This document shows, piece after piece, positions 1 through 11,161 of a stretch of 64,000 nt of DNA (position 1 is the stretch's first letter; each line of letters opens with the position of its first letter). The notes beneath the pieces are model-generated. The model made no database searches. It had not been told where the DNA came from and was given only the letters and a program-made list of their open reading frames with translations. This stretch comes from Alviniconcha marisindica. Its lineage: Eukaryota > Mollusca > Gastropoda > Provannidae. Location: contig JABMCL010000958.1 in assembly GCA_018857735.1 (NCBI GenBank), forward strand, positions 1,348,501 through 1,412,500, given 5' to 3'. Both the position numbers and the translations under genes were made by a program.

Positions 1-2138
1 TTCGGCCCCATCACCATGGCAACCATCACCATTCTGGACAACGAAGTGTCCGGAAGTCTGGTGCTGCCCGCTCCGCCTGTGGTGAGTCACAGAGTGATGT
101 GTGGTGAGTCACAGAGTGATGTGTGGTGAGTCGCGTAGTGTTATGTAGTGAATCACACTGTTTGCATGGTGACATAGGGTGTCTGTTAGTTAGTTAGTTG
201 ATGTTTTAAACCCATTCAACCACATAGGGTTATATCAGAGCTGTCATAGGGTGTTTATATGGTGAGCCACAGAACATTATGTGCTGAGTCACATTGTTGT
301 GTAGTGAGTCACAAGGTGTTGTGCGGTGTGTTACAGAGTGTTCAGTGAACATATAGTGAAATTATTTAGCCTCCGGTTGTCAGGTTTTTCACAGGTGGAA
401 CTCGAGCGCCATGATTGTTTACGAAACTTATTACAATACAATACAACTTTATAGCCGAGTATCAAAAGAATTGCACTAGGTATGTTTTGTGGTGCCAAGT
501 ACACTCATTACACATTCACGCCAATCATAAAACATCATTAAATTACAGCAACAGCAAACAAACAACCAGGTAAAAAGTCATTCATAAATAAATACATGAG
601 AAATCCCACTGACATCAAGCTGTGCATAACACATAAAAATTGCCTCTGCACGAGGCCCCCCTCTTAAAAAAAAAAAATTTTTTAATGGGGGTGGGTGGGG
701 GGGGGATGTTTGTGTTATGTTCCGCTTCCAGTTTTCCTTGCACACAGTGGAGGTTTGTGGACAGAACAGGGTCGTACTGTTGATTGTCTGCCGACAGGTG
801 GTGTCACTGCTGCACTATGATGATGCGGAACAGGGCACGAAGGTGGACCCGTCCCCTGGATACCCCCTCGTCTGCATCAATGTAAGTATGGCTGGCTCAT
901 CCACCCAAAACACGAGTGCTGGTTTTCAACACTGGACATACTCCTTTGATCTCTTTACTGGCTTAGCATATAAACATAATTATGTATACATACATTGACT
1001 CTATGGGGTTTTAGAACGTAGACCATACACAGTTGAGTGCACTTTGCAATAATCATCATGCTCACCACAATGATCAGTGTATTTTTAATGGGAGGCCTCA
1101 CATTTTGTCAATCACACCACGATGATCAATGTATTATTATGGGAGGCCGCACATAAATGTTTTGTCAAACATACAAGAACTTTATCAAACATGCTCACAC
1201 GCTTTTCTGCTGCAACACTGGCTAAATCCTGTGGTTCATTCTTTCCAGCCGTGGTTCAGCCTTAGTGTGGCTGAATGAATTCTTCACCCGAACTTTAACC
1301 TTGCCTTAGATCTTACAACACAAAATGCCTGCGTTTTGCAACTGAACTCATCATCAGAATCTAATTCGTCATCACGGGAATCATAGTCTGCACAGCGAAG
1401 ACTACTCATTTTGTCATCATGCAAGTACAGCAAGAAATAACGATTCCCACGTGCATTGTTGCAAGACCTGTCCTCATGCAAGCACAGCAGGAAACTTGCC
1501 TACGCGCATTTCTGATGCAACACCTGTTCAGTTCCGCGGTTTCTGTCCTCAGCCGTGTGATGTTCACTACCCTACCTACACGGTGACCCACACGCTGTGT
1601 GAAGACACGGGGATCAACTCGTCGGCCATCCTGTACCAGTGGGAGGTGGCCATGCCGCCGGACGCCTCAGGGTCAAGGTCACCCTTCATCCTGGTGTCAG
1701 ACAACACGCTGTTCACGTCCACCACAGAACGCGTTCTGGACAGTGTCTACTTCAGATCCTACTTCAGGGTGAGTGCTGTCTCCAGGGTGTTGATATCCAC
1801 CCACTACCACAAAACAAGTTTCTGGACAGCCTTTACTTCATGTCCTATATTACTTCAATGAATGCTACTCGGGGTGTTTACATCCGCCAGAAAGAGAGTC
1901 CTGGGCAGCGTCTAGTTCACGTTTGCTTGACGATGAATACTGCAACAAAGTTGATAACTTTACTTTTTGCATGCAACTCCATGATTATTTTCTGTGTGAA
2001 ACTGTAGAAAGTAAATGCCGGACATATATGTGCTTTGCTAAAGCAAACACGCCATTTTCCACATTATTTGAACTTTTGCATTTTGAGTTGATCTGTTTTT
2101 TTGTTTTGTTTGTTTTGTTGTTGTTGTTTGTTTGTTTG

Positions 2139-2215
<77 letters not shown>

Positions 2216-4922
2216 AAATATTGTTTGTTTACGTGTTTCTTTGCGTTGAGGGTGAAAAGGGGTGGCCTCCCTTCTAAGACCACGAGTTGCTTGTCTCATT
2301 ACCTCAGGTTCGCTGCGTGGCCCAGCCTCTCCACGCCAACGGCAACCCTGGTGTGCCACTGCGAAGCTCCCCCGTCACCATCGGCAGGAACAACGGCATC
2401 TGCAACCCCCCGGCCTTTGGCGGCAACCTGCACGGCTACCACGCCCAGTCCTTTCTGGCCACGCTCAACTACGTCACACCCGATGGCGAACGGCACCCCA
2501 ACACCATTCACATCAGGTAGGGGTGTATCAGTTAACCTCTTGGGCAGGCATAAACCTCTACACAATTGTGTAGTCGTAACGTGCAGATATTTTCTTCCAT
2601 GTGGACAGACCTGCGGTACCCTGCCGGGGATGAAATAACTGGAGTCCTCTCTGACGAAAATTTTGAGCTATCAAATGTTCTCTCTTTTTGAAGCCTGGAA
2701 AATGTCATAATATAGCCTTGCTTGCTTCGCCTGCTGCTGCCTTTTTCTGCCTTTCGAAGTTCTGTTGTTGTTTTTATCTCCAGATTCTCTTCCGACATAG
2801 AGTTGTGCGTGGGGACCGGTAAATCAAACGTTTACCTGTGATCCCATTTACTGTGTTTCGCCCTGATATGACCTTTGCGGTTGCCTGGGCGTTCAGTATT
2901 AACAACAGCAATCATCTGGATAGTTTCTTTCAGTAATGAAACCGTGCCTTGTGCTTCGCATCTGACTTTCTTCAGCATAACAAAACAACACAAAATCAAT
3001 AATTATGCAATCAACGGTTCGGCAGGAATGATGTCTGTCATATACTAAATTGAATATGTATTCGTCCAACGGTTCTCATTTTCCCCCATGGGAAAAAGTC
3101 CACAGAGCTAAAGGCCTGTTTGATGAACACGATCCTAATAAAAAATAATTAATAGCCTTTGTACAGCGCACTTCCAGTGGCAAGACGGTACTGCTCTGTG
3201 CTCTTTACACAACAAAAATGGGGGAGAGGGGAGAGCTTACGGGGAGCTCTATACCATAAGGAAACTTGGTTTTTAACTCGCAGTCAACCATTGTACCACA
3301 GAAATAGGCATAACTACGTGAACCGATAATAACAAGTTGCTGATGTGTGGGTTGGCAGGGTTGTAGCACAGAAATGGACATAACTACGTGAACCGATAAT
3401 AACAAGTTGCTGATGTGTGGGTTGGCAGAGCTGTAGCACAAAAATAGACATAACTACGTGAACCGATGCTAACAAGTTGCTGATGTGTGGGTTGGCAGGG
3501 TGGAGATCCCTCACCAGGACGGCATGCTGCCCTTAGTGTCCACCTTCCCGCTGCACAACATCCGCTTCCTGCTGTCCGAGCCCGTCTACCGACAGCAGCA
3601 CGTCTGCTCCAACATCATCACGGCATCGGAACGCGCCCCTCTGCTGGATGAAGGTTTTCTGGGTACAGCTACCATTCTTCTTGTCTACACACTGAACTGG
3701 GAAGCACGGCTCTGTATCAACCGGCTTTACTTGAAGGAAGGAAGGAAAGAAGGACAATTAGGACGTATAAAAAAAACTTCCACGCAAGGGATTGCGTGTT
3801 CATAGCGCCCAGTGTACACAGATCCTGTCAGGAGCTAAATCACTCGATCCAGTCGACGGCAGGACTTTTATTTCATATACAAAGGACATTAAAACATGAC
3901 TGTCAGTCTCCCGTGTCCCCCTTGTTGATAATACCGTGTAATATTAAGATCAGTCCTGGCCGACAGTAACATAATCTGGTACGTCCCAAGCATTTGATTA
4001 AAGTTAAACGTTTCTTCTGCCAGAACTTGTTTTCACCGACGGTATGATAATGATGACACCGTTTCTTCCGCCTAGTTTCACACGCGAACGATGCAACGGT
4101 TGCAGACGCCTTGGTCGATGACCACCAGCTCCCCTTTGGCCCGGGCTACGACTTCGCTTACCAGTTTGACCGCGAGCTGCGCGAGGAGAAGACCTTGACC
4201 CTGTACCGTCACCTTGACCTCAAGCGCTGCATCTGGACCTTTGATGCGTACTACCACATGTCCGAGCTGGTGGACATTTGCGGCGGAAGGGTGATGTCCG
4301 ATTTCACTGTGAAGGTATGGTTTGTTAGCAACGCGGAGGATTAGTTACAAATCTGAAACAGAACGAGGCCCAGAATCACGTGCAGAATCAACATACAAGG
4401 GAGTTAATTAACGCTGGAAATCTGCATGCGAGGTGAGAGTTACCGTAGGTGACTCAGGTCTTTGTTGTTGTGTTTGTATTACGTATTTCGAGGGCTAATT
4501 AACTCTCTTGCGTGTTGGTTGGCTTAGTTACTTAGTTCTTGGACTGCAACGTCCTGCACAGTGTCACTCCAAGAAGTGGAGAGGACAATGGTGGGGAAAG
4601 GAGAGGTGTTCAATAGATACTGGCTTCTCACGCCAGAGAAAAGGATGCGGATATTTCGATTAATTCAACAGTTGTGACTGCCAATTCAAACCGTAGCAGA
4701 TTGTAAGAATTTATATATATAAACGGTATTAAGTGCATAGGTGCAGTATGGCACAGCAGCGTCTTATGCTGTTAACGTGAAAAAACAGCTAAAGCTGTTG
4801 TGTACGCCGAGACGCATGTTTCCCAGATGAGTAAATCCTGTCTGTTGGGTATTACTCTTTAACTTTGTGTTGTTGTTTGTTTGTTTGTGCGCGCGTGCGT
4901 GCGTACGTGCATGCGTGTGTGA

Positions 4923-4984
<62 letters not shown>

Positions 4985-5023
4985 TGGTGTGGTGTGGTGG
5001 TAGAGAGAGAGAGAGAGGAGAGA

Positions 5024-5087
<64 letters not shown>

Positions 5088-8000
5088 GTGTGTGCGTGCG
5101 TGCGTGCGTGCATATGTGTGTGTGTGTTTGGTGTGCGCGAGCGCGTGCGTGCGTGCGAGCGTGCCTGTGACGCAAACTTTCCATTTATACAGTATCGAAC
5201 AACTTCACTTGATCTGTGGCATTGTGTGGTTCTAACGCTCATCGAGTCGTTCATAACAATTACCTGCTCGTCCATTCCAGGACCGCACCCACACCCACCT
5301 GACGGTGCGCGTGCCCCTGCACGTGTCCTACCTGTTCGCAGCGGCCCCCGTGGGCTGGACGTCGCTGGAACACCGCACGGAGATGGAGCTGGCCTTCTAT
5401 TACAACACCGTGCTCTGGCGAGCGGGGCTGGAGACCGAGGGGCGACTGGGCGGCAAGCTGCAGATCAAGCGCATTCTGATTGGTCAGGACGGGAAGCTCG
5501 TCATCGAGTTCCGCACGCAGGCCAAGTTCAGAGGTCAGCCATTAAATGTTCACGTTGGTCGTACAGTTATTGTTGCATTGTGTACTGTCGTGGTAAGAGT
5601 GACAAGCTGTTGATGTGTTTTTTGTTTTGTTTTTTATCCCTGTGACGATGTCCATGTAAAATCGTTGCCCATGATGCCACAGTGACCCCATTCTCGTCGG
5701 CCATGTGACACTGTATCCATAATCACGTTGTCCATGTGATATGTTTGCATAATCTCTTGAACTTTATCTTGATGGATTACGTTGGCAACGCCCAATTCTG
5801 GTACAAACGCCAACGGAAAAATGTCCATGATGTGACAGTGTCCCCGTTACCTTGCTGTCCATGATGTGACAATGCCACCTTCATCTGGTTGTCCATAGTA
5901 TGATATTGCCCACTTCATCCCGTTGTTGGTGATGAGACATTGTCCCCGTAATAGCTTTATCCGTGATGAGACAATGTCCACTTAATTTCGTTGTCCATGA
6001 TGTAACAGCCAGCATTGATCTGCACGTGGTTTCACCACAATCTCGTTTTTCTCTACGATGTTGTAGGTCTGTACGTGGTGTCTCACCACACGGCACCCGG
6101 GGTGGAGAGTCGGGTGCTGGCCCCCAAGTCTCTGGCCATCTCCTTTGACCTTCAGCTGACCTGGAGTCAACACACCTTCGACAGTCCTCACCAAATGTGG
6201 CAGGCCACTAGCCGTTATAACCTCAAGGTCTGCGGGACTGAGTTGCGCTTTTAGCAATGCACTGACTTATAACGGAAGCCCTTTCACAGATACATAATGA
6301 TATTTGTGTCAACCGTGTAGGCCATGTCAGGGTGAATACGCAAACCATACTGTACCGTGCATATGTGGCTGGTTTGCATTGAGGAGCCATCGTAGCATTT
6401 TAATAGCATGGCACTGTAAAATGCTGGCTTCAGCAAGAATGGTTAGCATGTCAAAACCTCGTATCCTTGATGGTTAGCATGTCAAAACCACGTATCCTTG
6501 ATGGTTAGCATGTCAAAACCACGTATTCTTGATGGTTAGCATGTTAAAATCCAGTATCCTTGATGGTTAGCATGTCAAAATCCCGTATTATTGATGGTTG
6601 CATGTCAAAACCCCGTAACCTTGATGTAAATTTATGAAGCAGATAAAAACTTCGGACAGAAAGCCCTCGAAATTTAGATGACGTAATGGAAATGTGAGGT
6701 ATGTGGCTGCTAAAGTTAAAGATTGAAAGGGTTATTTAGAGGCCACAGAACTCTTACTAGCACAATCATTTATTGAGAGGGTTAACAAATACTGAATGTC
6801 TGCTCGCCAGGACTACACGGGGATGTACGCCTTCGAGTTAATCCCTTGTGCTGTCACACCCACCCAGGCCTACGTCAACGCTGACCCTCTTCCCTGTACT
6901 GCAGGACAACCCCAAAGGTGAGACGATATCCAAGTATACTGCATGTGTGTCAACAACAAAGAAACGCTGGACAAGCCGCTTTAGCTTTTTTCAGCCATAC
7001 GATGCACTTCTTCGTTCAAAACACTGTCAGTAGAACTTCCATGGCCGTTACTTCAATGGAACAGTATCCGTATTATGGTGTACTCTGTTCTTCTGGATCG
7101 ATGTACTGCCAGTATTACACCCGGTATTTAAGACTTCATTGGAATCTTCGCCAACGGAAAGTGTAGGATCCCTAATTGGGTTGCACGGAAACAAAAGTAT
7201 TTCACGGGATTTGTTTGGCTGCTCCCCCCCCCCCCCCCCCCCCCACACACACACGCCCCCCCCCCCTCCCCGTGCCATTAGACAATCTCACGCTACACAC
7301 GCACACACACAAAGACACGGGCACGTGCAAACACGAGCGCGCACTCGCTCTTGATCTGTCTCTCCAAGCTGTGCCATTCTGTGTTTTGGACTTCATATAG
7401 CAATTTGTGCTGTCGGCAGGTTCGAGGTGCCGTTGTCGTTCCAGCAGACGAACCGCCCCGTTCCCGTGGTGTACTCGCTGGATACTCAATTGCAGCTGAC
7501 CAACAACCTCAAGATGTTCCTCCTGGACCCCAGCACCGCCAGCATGACGCCAGACGACTGGGATTTCAATGGCGCCTTCTCCAGAGGTACAACTATAGCG
7601 GTTTTATTAGGACTACTGGGATTTCAGTGTTACCTTCTACAATGGTAATATGTTCTTCTTAGGCAATATAGTATGACGACTGGGATTTGAATGGCACCGT
7701 CTCCAGAGGTACGACTATAGCGGTCCTGTTATGACCACTGGGATTTCAATGTCGTTTTCTGCAAGGGTAAGATGTTCCTCTTGAACACTATCGTATGATG
7801 ACTGTGATTTCAATAGCGCCTTCTCCAGAGCTAAGCTGGTCCTCTTGAACACCAATATGGTGGCTGATATCAATAGCGCCTCTCCAGAGGTAAGCTGGTC
7901 CTCTTGAACATTAATATGACCGATGATATTTCGATGACGCTTTCTCCAGAGTGACGATGCTCCGCTTGGGCACCAATAATTATGATGGCTAGGATTTGGA

Positions 8001-11000
8001 TGGCGCTTTTGGGTAAGACTGATGACTCTCGTGAACACCAGTATGAAGTGCAAGGGACTGCGATGGGTGTTTTTTTCTCACGAGTTTCTGTTGGACCCCA
8101 ATATTGTTGGCATTATGCCTAGTAACTAGCGTTTTGGTGGAGCTGTTTAGAAAGGTAAACAGTACCCATCAAATGTCGACATTGCTAGCATGGCACCTGG
8201 TGACATGGACATCAGCGAAGCTTTCTTCAGCCATAAGGTAGGCTTCTTCGTTCAAAAAAATGTCAGCAGAACTTGCATGATCGTTACTTTAATGGAACAG
8301 TATCCGTATTACAGTGCACTCTGTTCTTCTGGACCAGTATTACGCCTGATATTGGAATTCTTTCCAGCGGAAAGATGTTCTCCTTGTCCCCGAACCCGAT
8401 GACTCTTCAACACTTGACATCAAAGCACCGAACCCCATTGATTAACATAATTTTCATTCTGGTTTGTTTATGTAGTATGTCTCGTGGCTGCTGACTGCTG
8501 TTTCCTCCTTTTCGCAGGTCAAAATCTGTACGGGCGAGTTTTGTGGAGTCCCAGCCAGGACCTCAAGGCTGCCTACAAACTGACCATCGAGAAGGTCTAC
8601 TTGTGTACAGGTACTAAAGGCACATTTTGTTTGACGTGTTTCTGTTATATCTGGCTCGAATCTATACAATCCAGACTGTAGTGATTGAGAAAAAGATCCT
8701 TTGAGATGTCGGCGTTAGCAAGTCCATGTAATGTTTTAACATGTACTCTGGACGACACTGAAGCACCAGTTCACTTGTTTTATAGTGCAGTACGTGCATC
8801 GCAAATTCCATTGTCCTCTTCGGTCTGGTAAGTCATTTTCTCAAACGTGCTTTCCTGGTACACTGTCTAGGTGCGATTTTTCTGGCACATTGTTATAATG
8901 TAGTGTTGTGGTTTACCATTGCTGCGTGGTGATCTCTGTAATGCACCTTTGTAGCACTTCACCTACTGTCATATTTGTGTGTGCGCTTAGAATTTTTCTG
9001 AATAACGTTACACACATTAGAGATTTTCATTATTATCATCATTCTTCCACTTTGTTTAATCTGTATTGAAAACTCAGCTCTATAAACAATACCACAAGTG
9101 ATTTCAAATTTCGAGTCCGTCTTCTTCTTTTTTCCCCCCCTACCTCCCCCCTCCCAACATTCCTCCTGCACGCCCGTGTGTGTGTGGGGGGTGGGGGAGT
9201 TGGGGGGGGGGAAGAATATAATATTTGGTTTAAATATAATTTTTGAGGTTTGTCCTCACCCTTGTCAATGAAATATGGCGCTATGGAAATGACCGCTATT
9301 ATTATTATTATTAATCTCCAGGAAGTGACGGCTACATTCCAACCTACGACCCAACTGGGGACATCTACGATGAGGGCCCGCAGTATGGCTGCATTCAACC
9401 TTCCTCTGCATTGCTCTTCAGATTTCTCATTCTGGTGAGTGCTAAGCTAGCACCGGCCATAACAGACGGATAATGGGGAAGGTTATTGTCATTGGACGAG
9501 ATAGAGCCGTCTCTATCTCTGTCAACAGAATTTCAAATCTTGATGATATCTCTCAACGACACTCAGTCCTCGAATTGCACATCTTGGTGAAATCTTGCAG
9601 CTATTACACTACACCCAGTCTCTTTATCACAGCGGTCCCACCTTCATAGAGTACGAAACTTGAACTTACAGTTACATGTCTGACAAATAAACTATAAAGC
9701 TTAAGATTGTATTGTTTTTGAACTCGCTGTTGATCAGCTGGATTTGTAAGGCCGACAGTTTTGCGACAGCACACGGCATGGCTGCCATGGCTATCGGTGG
9801 TAACTAAACAGAACAAGTACAGCAGTGACCATGCACCCTTTCAGGCATTGGGCAAAAGGCCAGGTCTTTTGTTTGGGGGAGGAAACATCAAGTTTCCCAG
9901 ATTCTACAAATACAATTGTACATGATTATGTTAATATCAAATCACTTCCGCTGTTTCAGGATCGAGAAAATCCCGATGTTGTACAGAGCAACTTCCAAGA
10001 CATCCCCTTCCAGGCGTCCTTCGCTAGTGGTAGACAGGAGTTATCTCCCGTCCTGGATATGCCTGGAGTGGATGGCTTCGTTTTCAATGTTGACCCTCTG
10101 TATAAAGTGAGTCTGACGATCAGTCTTTTTAAAATGCTGTAATTATAAACTGATTTTAGACGTTATACACAGAAGTTTTTCAGGGGTGGGGGATGGGAAG
10201 GGGAGAGTTTGCGAGTATTTGAATATTATACTGACTGAAAGTCCTGTCAAATGCACAGGGTTACCCCAGAACGAGGGAGACAAAGAGTTGACAGACAGAA
10301 AATAAATAAGTATTCACATAAACTGATAGAGAAAACAAGCTTGAAACTGAAGTGAATGAGGAACGAGGAACTTTAAGTCAGAACGGCATTACTTCTGTGT
10401 CGTGATGTTGATTGTAATTGTCCCACCAAACATTGTCTTCTCTGATTAGCGTTAGTTTTACTAGCTGTGGTCCTGATGAAATATCCAAGGCATGAACAGA
10501 ACTAGGGCCTTTACACTCACAATTCATTGACTTTTGTTTTGCTCCTAACCACTGCGTTTCGTCTGCCCAGGTGGATTCCGGTCACCAGTGGTACTTGCAG
10601 GTGGTCTACCTCATTGGTCCAGCAGACACCCCTTTCTACCGTCATCGGCGCGAGGCCTCCGCTCCCACCCCTTACCCCGTGTCCGCCATGGCCAGCAGCA
10701 GGTACCGGGACCTGTACAGCCGCCTGAACGTGGACACACCTCGCAATGGCACCAACATGCAGCGCATCCTGATGGACCATCCCTCACTAGGAACCGCCAC
10801 CACCACCTCTGCCTTTTATCCCTTCTATGCCATTCTGCCAGTCATCATTCTCATCATCGCCTCAGCTGCAGTGACGATCGTGATAGTGTGCGTTCGAAAA
10901 CGTCGGCGGAAACGCAAGAACTGTGACAGCGTGACAATGAAGCGAAACAACCTAGCCCAGTCCAGACCCAACCTCAGAGTGTCTGTGACTTCCATTAACT

Positions 11001-11161
11001 TGCCGAGTCTCTCGGTGTCCAACCCAAACTTGAACAGGGTGTCAAGCAAAGGGGAACTAAAAAATATTGCTGCTGCTGCCAAGTGTAACATTATTAAAGC
11101 CAAGGATGTGAATCTTTTGGCACGTCAAAATGTGAACGTTGATGATGGAACAGAAGTGTGA
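1..11161 (+). CDS. FRAS1/FREM2-like extracellular matrix protein, C-terminal 14 exons (5' partial)
   Basis: Basement-membrane protein of the FRAS1/FREM family, which works in epithelial-mesenchymal adhesion. Coding exons: 1-81, 798-881, 1553-1768, 2308-2516, 3499-3662, 4076-4314, 5281-5533, 6067-6227, 6811-6917, 7420-7586, 8518-8610, 9322-9434, 9960-10106, 10571-11161. All have GT/AG borders and matching phase, giving 874 codons. Exon 1 is the end of a Calx-beta repeat (ITILDNE). The rest follows the vertebrate C-terminal region closely, e.g. HQDGMLPLVS, CVAQ, WTFDAYYHM, TFDSPHQMW, QQTNRPVPVVYSL and PQYGCIQP. The last exon carries a possible furin site RHRR (10640-10651), one transmembrane helix (about residues 80-107 of that exon), a basic RKRRRKRK stop-transfer and a cytoplasmic tail ending DDGTEV. 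In vertebrates this terminus binds the PDZ protein GRIP1. FRAS1 and FREM2 are not separable here. Exons are GC-richer than the introns. Confidence 0.93.
82..360 (+). repeat. degenerate 22-bp tandem array starting at a splice donor
   Basis: The array starts exactly at the donor of the first exon. GTGAGTCACAGAGTGATGTG occurs at 82 and 104, and a diverged copy starts at 126. Looser copies (GTGAATCACAC, GTGAGCCACAG, CTGAGTCACAT, GTGAGTCACAAG) continue to about 340. Each close copy restores a consensus GTGAGT donor. Confidence 0.8.
360..797. other. intron, no gene seen
   Basis: AT-rich intronic sequence of the FRAS1/FREM-like gene. A poly-A/poly-T patch near 665-685 is followed by a G-rich run near 685-706. 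No coding or structured element was recognised. Confidence 0.6.
882..1552. other. intron with short related segments
   Basis: Intron of the FRAS1/FREM-like gene. Two short similar segments near 1060-1100 and 1115-1155 share CACNATGATCA...GTAT...ATGGGAGGCC, which suggests a small local duplication. A second pair lies near 1415 and 1470 (CATGCAAG(T/C)ACAGCA(A/G)GAAA). Confidence 0.5.
2143..2213. repeat. (GT)n microsatellite
   Basis: About 35 uninterrupted GT dinucleotides in the intron before the exon at 2308. They are preceded by a TTTG/TTGT-rich stretch. Confidence 0.97.
2517..3308. other. intron, possible (TAA)/AGCGC-type repeat tail
   Basis: Intron sequence without coding potential. Positions 3140-3175 (AAAAAATAATTAATAGCCTTTGTACAGCGCAC) resemble the AATAATTTATTT...TAGCGC motif of a dispersed repeat also seen near 42440. 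I am not sure they are related. Confidence 0.4.
3309..3518 (+). repeat. 70-bp tandem repeat, three copies, ending in a splice acceptor
   Basis: Copies start at 3309, 3379 and 3449 with CATAACTACGTGAACCGAT. Each contains TGATGTGTGGGTTGGCAG, the real 3' splice site of the exon starting at 3499. The AG ends fall at 3358, 3428 and 3498, exactly 70 bp apart. The first two are therefore duplicate acceptors. The third unit runs into the coding exon. Confidence 0.92.
3663..4075. other. intron, nothing recognised
   Basis: Ordinary intronic sequence. A GAAGGAAGGAAAGAAGG purine patch near 3735-3755 is the only low-complexity feature. Confidence 0.6.
4393..4518. mobile_element. MITE-like element with terminal inverted repeats
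   Basis: The left end ACAAGGGAGTTAATTA matches, inverted, the right end TAATTAACTCTCTTGCGT. The interior contains GGTGAGAGTTACCGTAGGTG and ACTCAGGTCTTTGTTGTTGT. The same interior and one end occur in reverse orientation near 41708-41800. The size of about 125 bp with TIRs and a second copy supports a non-autonomous DNA transposon. No clear target-site duplication was identified. Confidence 0.65.
4919..5170. repeat. compound (GT)n/(GA)n/(GTGC)n microsatellite
   Basis: A (GT)n block at about 4926-4982, GTGGT imperfections, a (GA)n block at about 5003-5087, then mixed GTGC/GCGT and GT units to about 5165. It lies in an intron about 110 bp before the exon at 5281. All long ORFs here are repeat artefacts. 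Confidence 0.95.
5655..6030. repeat. tandem repeat of a GTCCATGATGTGACA unit
   Basis: About nine degenerate units of roughly 35-45 bp with core TTGTCCATGATGTGACAATG, just upstream of the acceptor at 6066. It lies in the intron of the FRAS1/FREM-like gene. Confidence 0.8.
6228..6440. other. intron, nothing recognised
   Basis: Short stretch of unique intronic sequence between the exon ending at 6227 and the tandem array. Confidence 0.5.
6440..6625. repeat. ~32-bp tandem repeat, about six copies
   Basis: Unit TTGATGGTTAGCATGTCAAA plus ACC(A/C)CGTATCC. Copies become less alike towards 6620. Wholly intronic. Confidence 0.88.
6918..7419. other. intron with exon-derived relic and homopolymer tract
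   Basis: Positions 6983-7110 share a segment with 8222-8345, on the other side of the exon 7420-7586 (TTCAGCCATA, CTTCTTCGTTCAAAA, GGAACAGTATCCGTATTA). Positions 7224-7275 are poly-C/CA low complexity. No coding function was seen. Confidence 0.6.
7587..8240 (+). repeat. degenerate tandem copies of the 3' part of the exon 7420-7586
   Basis: About eight diverged copies of the last ~60-75 bp of the preceding exon plus its donor follow it. The second copy has GACGACTGGGATTTGAATGG...CTCCAGAG followed by GTACG, with its donor at 7709, 122 bp after the real one at 7587. Later copies keep AAGATGTTCCTCTTGAAC and GCGCCTTCTCCAGAG. The copy at about 8163-8237 still reads ASMAPGDMDISEAFFSHK, close to the exon's ASMTPDDWDFNGAFSRG. 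Confidence 0.85.
8611..9321. other. intron, nothing recognised
   Basis: Unique intronic sequence apart from C-rich and G-rich patches near 9130-9215 and an (ATT)n run near 9297-9313 just before the acceptor. Confidence 0.55.
9435..9959. other. intron, nothing recognised
   Basis: Unique intronic sequence. No repeat or open frame with coding character was seen. Confidence 0.55.
10107..10570. other. last intron of the FRAS1/FREM-like gene
   Basis: Unique sequence with a pyrimidine-rich acceptor region ending TCTGCCCAG at 10570. Nothing else was recognised. Confidence 0.55.
10808..10930 (+). other. transmembrane helix and basic stop-transfer of the FRAS1/FREM-like protein
   Basis: The reading frame gives a run of I, L, V and A residues following FYPFYAILP, then a dense cluster of R and K. 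This places the protein as type I, with a large ectodomain and a cytoplasmic tail of about 85 residues rich in Ser and Asn. The tail ends in the PDZ-ligand-like sequence DGTEV immediately before the TGA at 11159-11161. Confidence 0.85.

Noticed and set aside
1985..2359. Long frames full of HTHTHT or CVCVCV repeats
   Set aside because: Produced by the (GT)n microsatellite; the same applies at 4852-5645, 16559-16834, 21311-21595 and 63330-63812.
5655..6066. Acceptor copies in the GTCCATGATGTGACA array before the exon at 6067
   Set aside because: The array approaches the exon, but I could not align its units convincingly to the TGTTGTAG acceptor, so it was not counted among boundary-anchored arrays.
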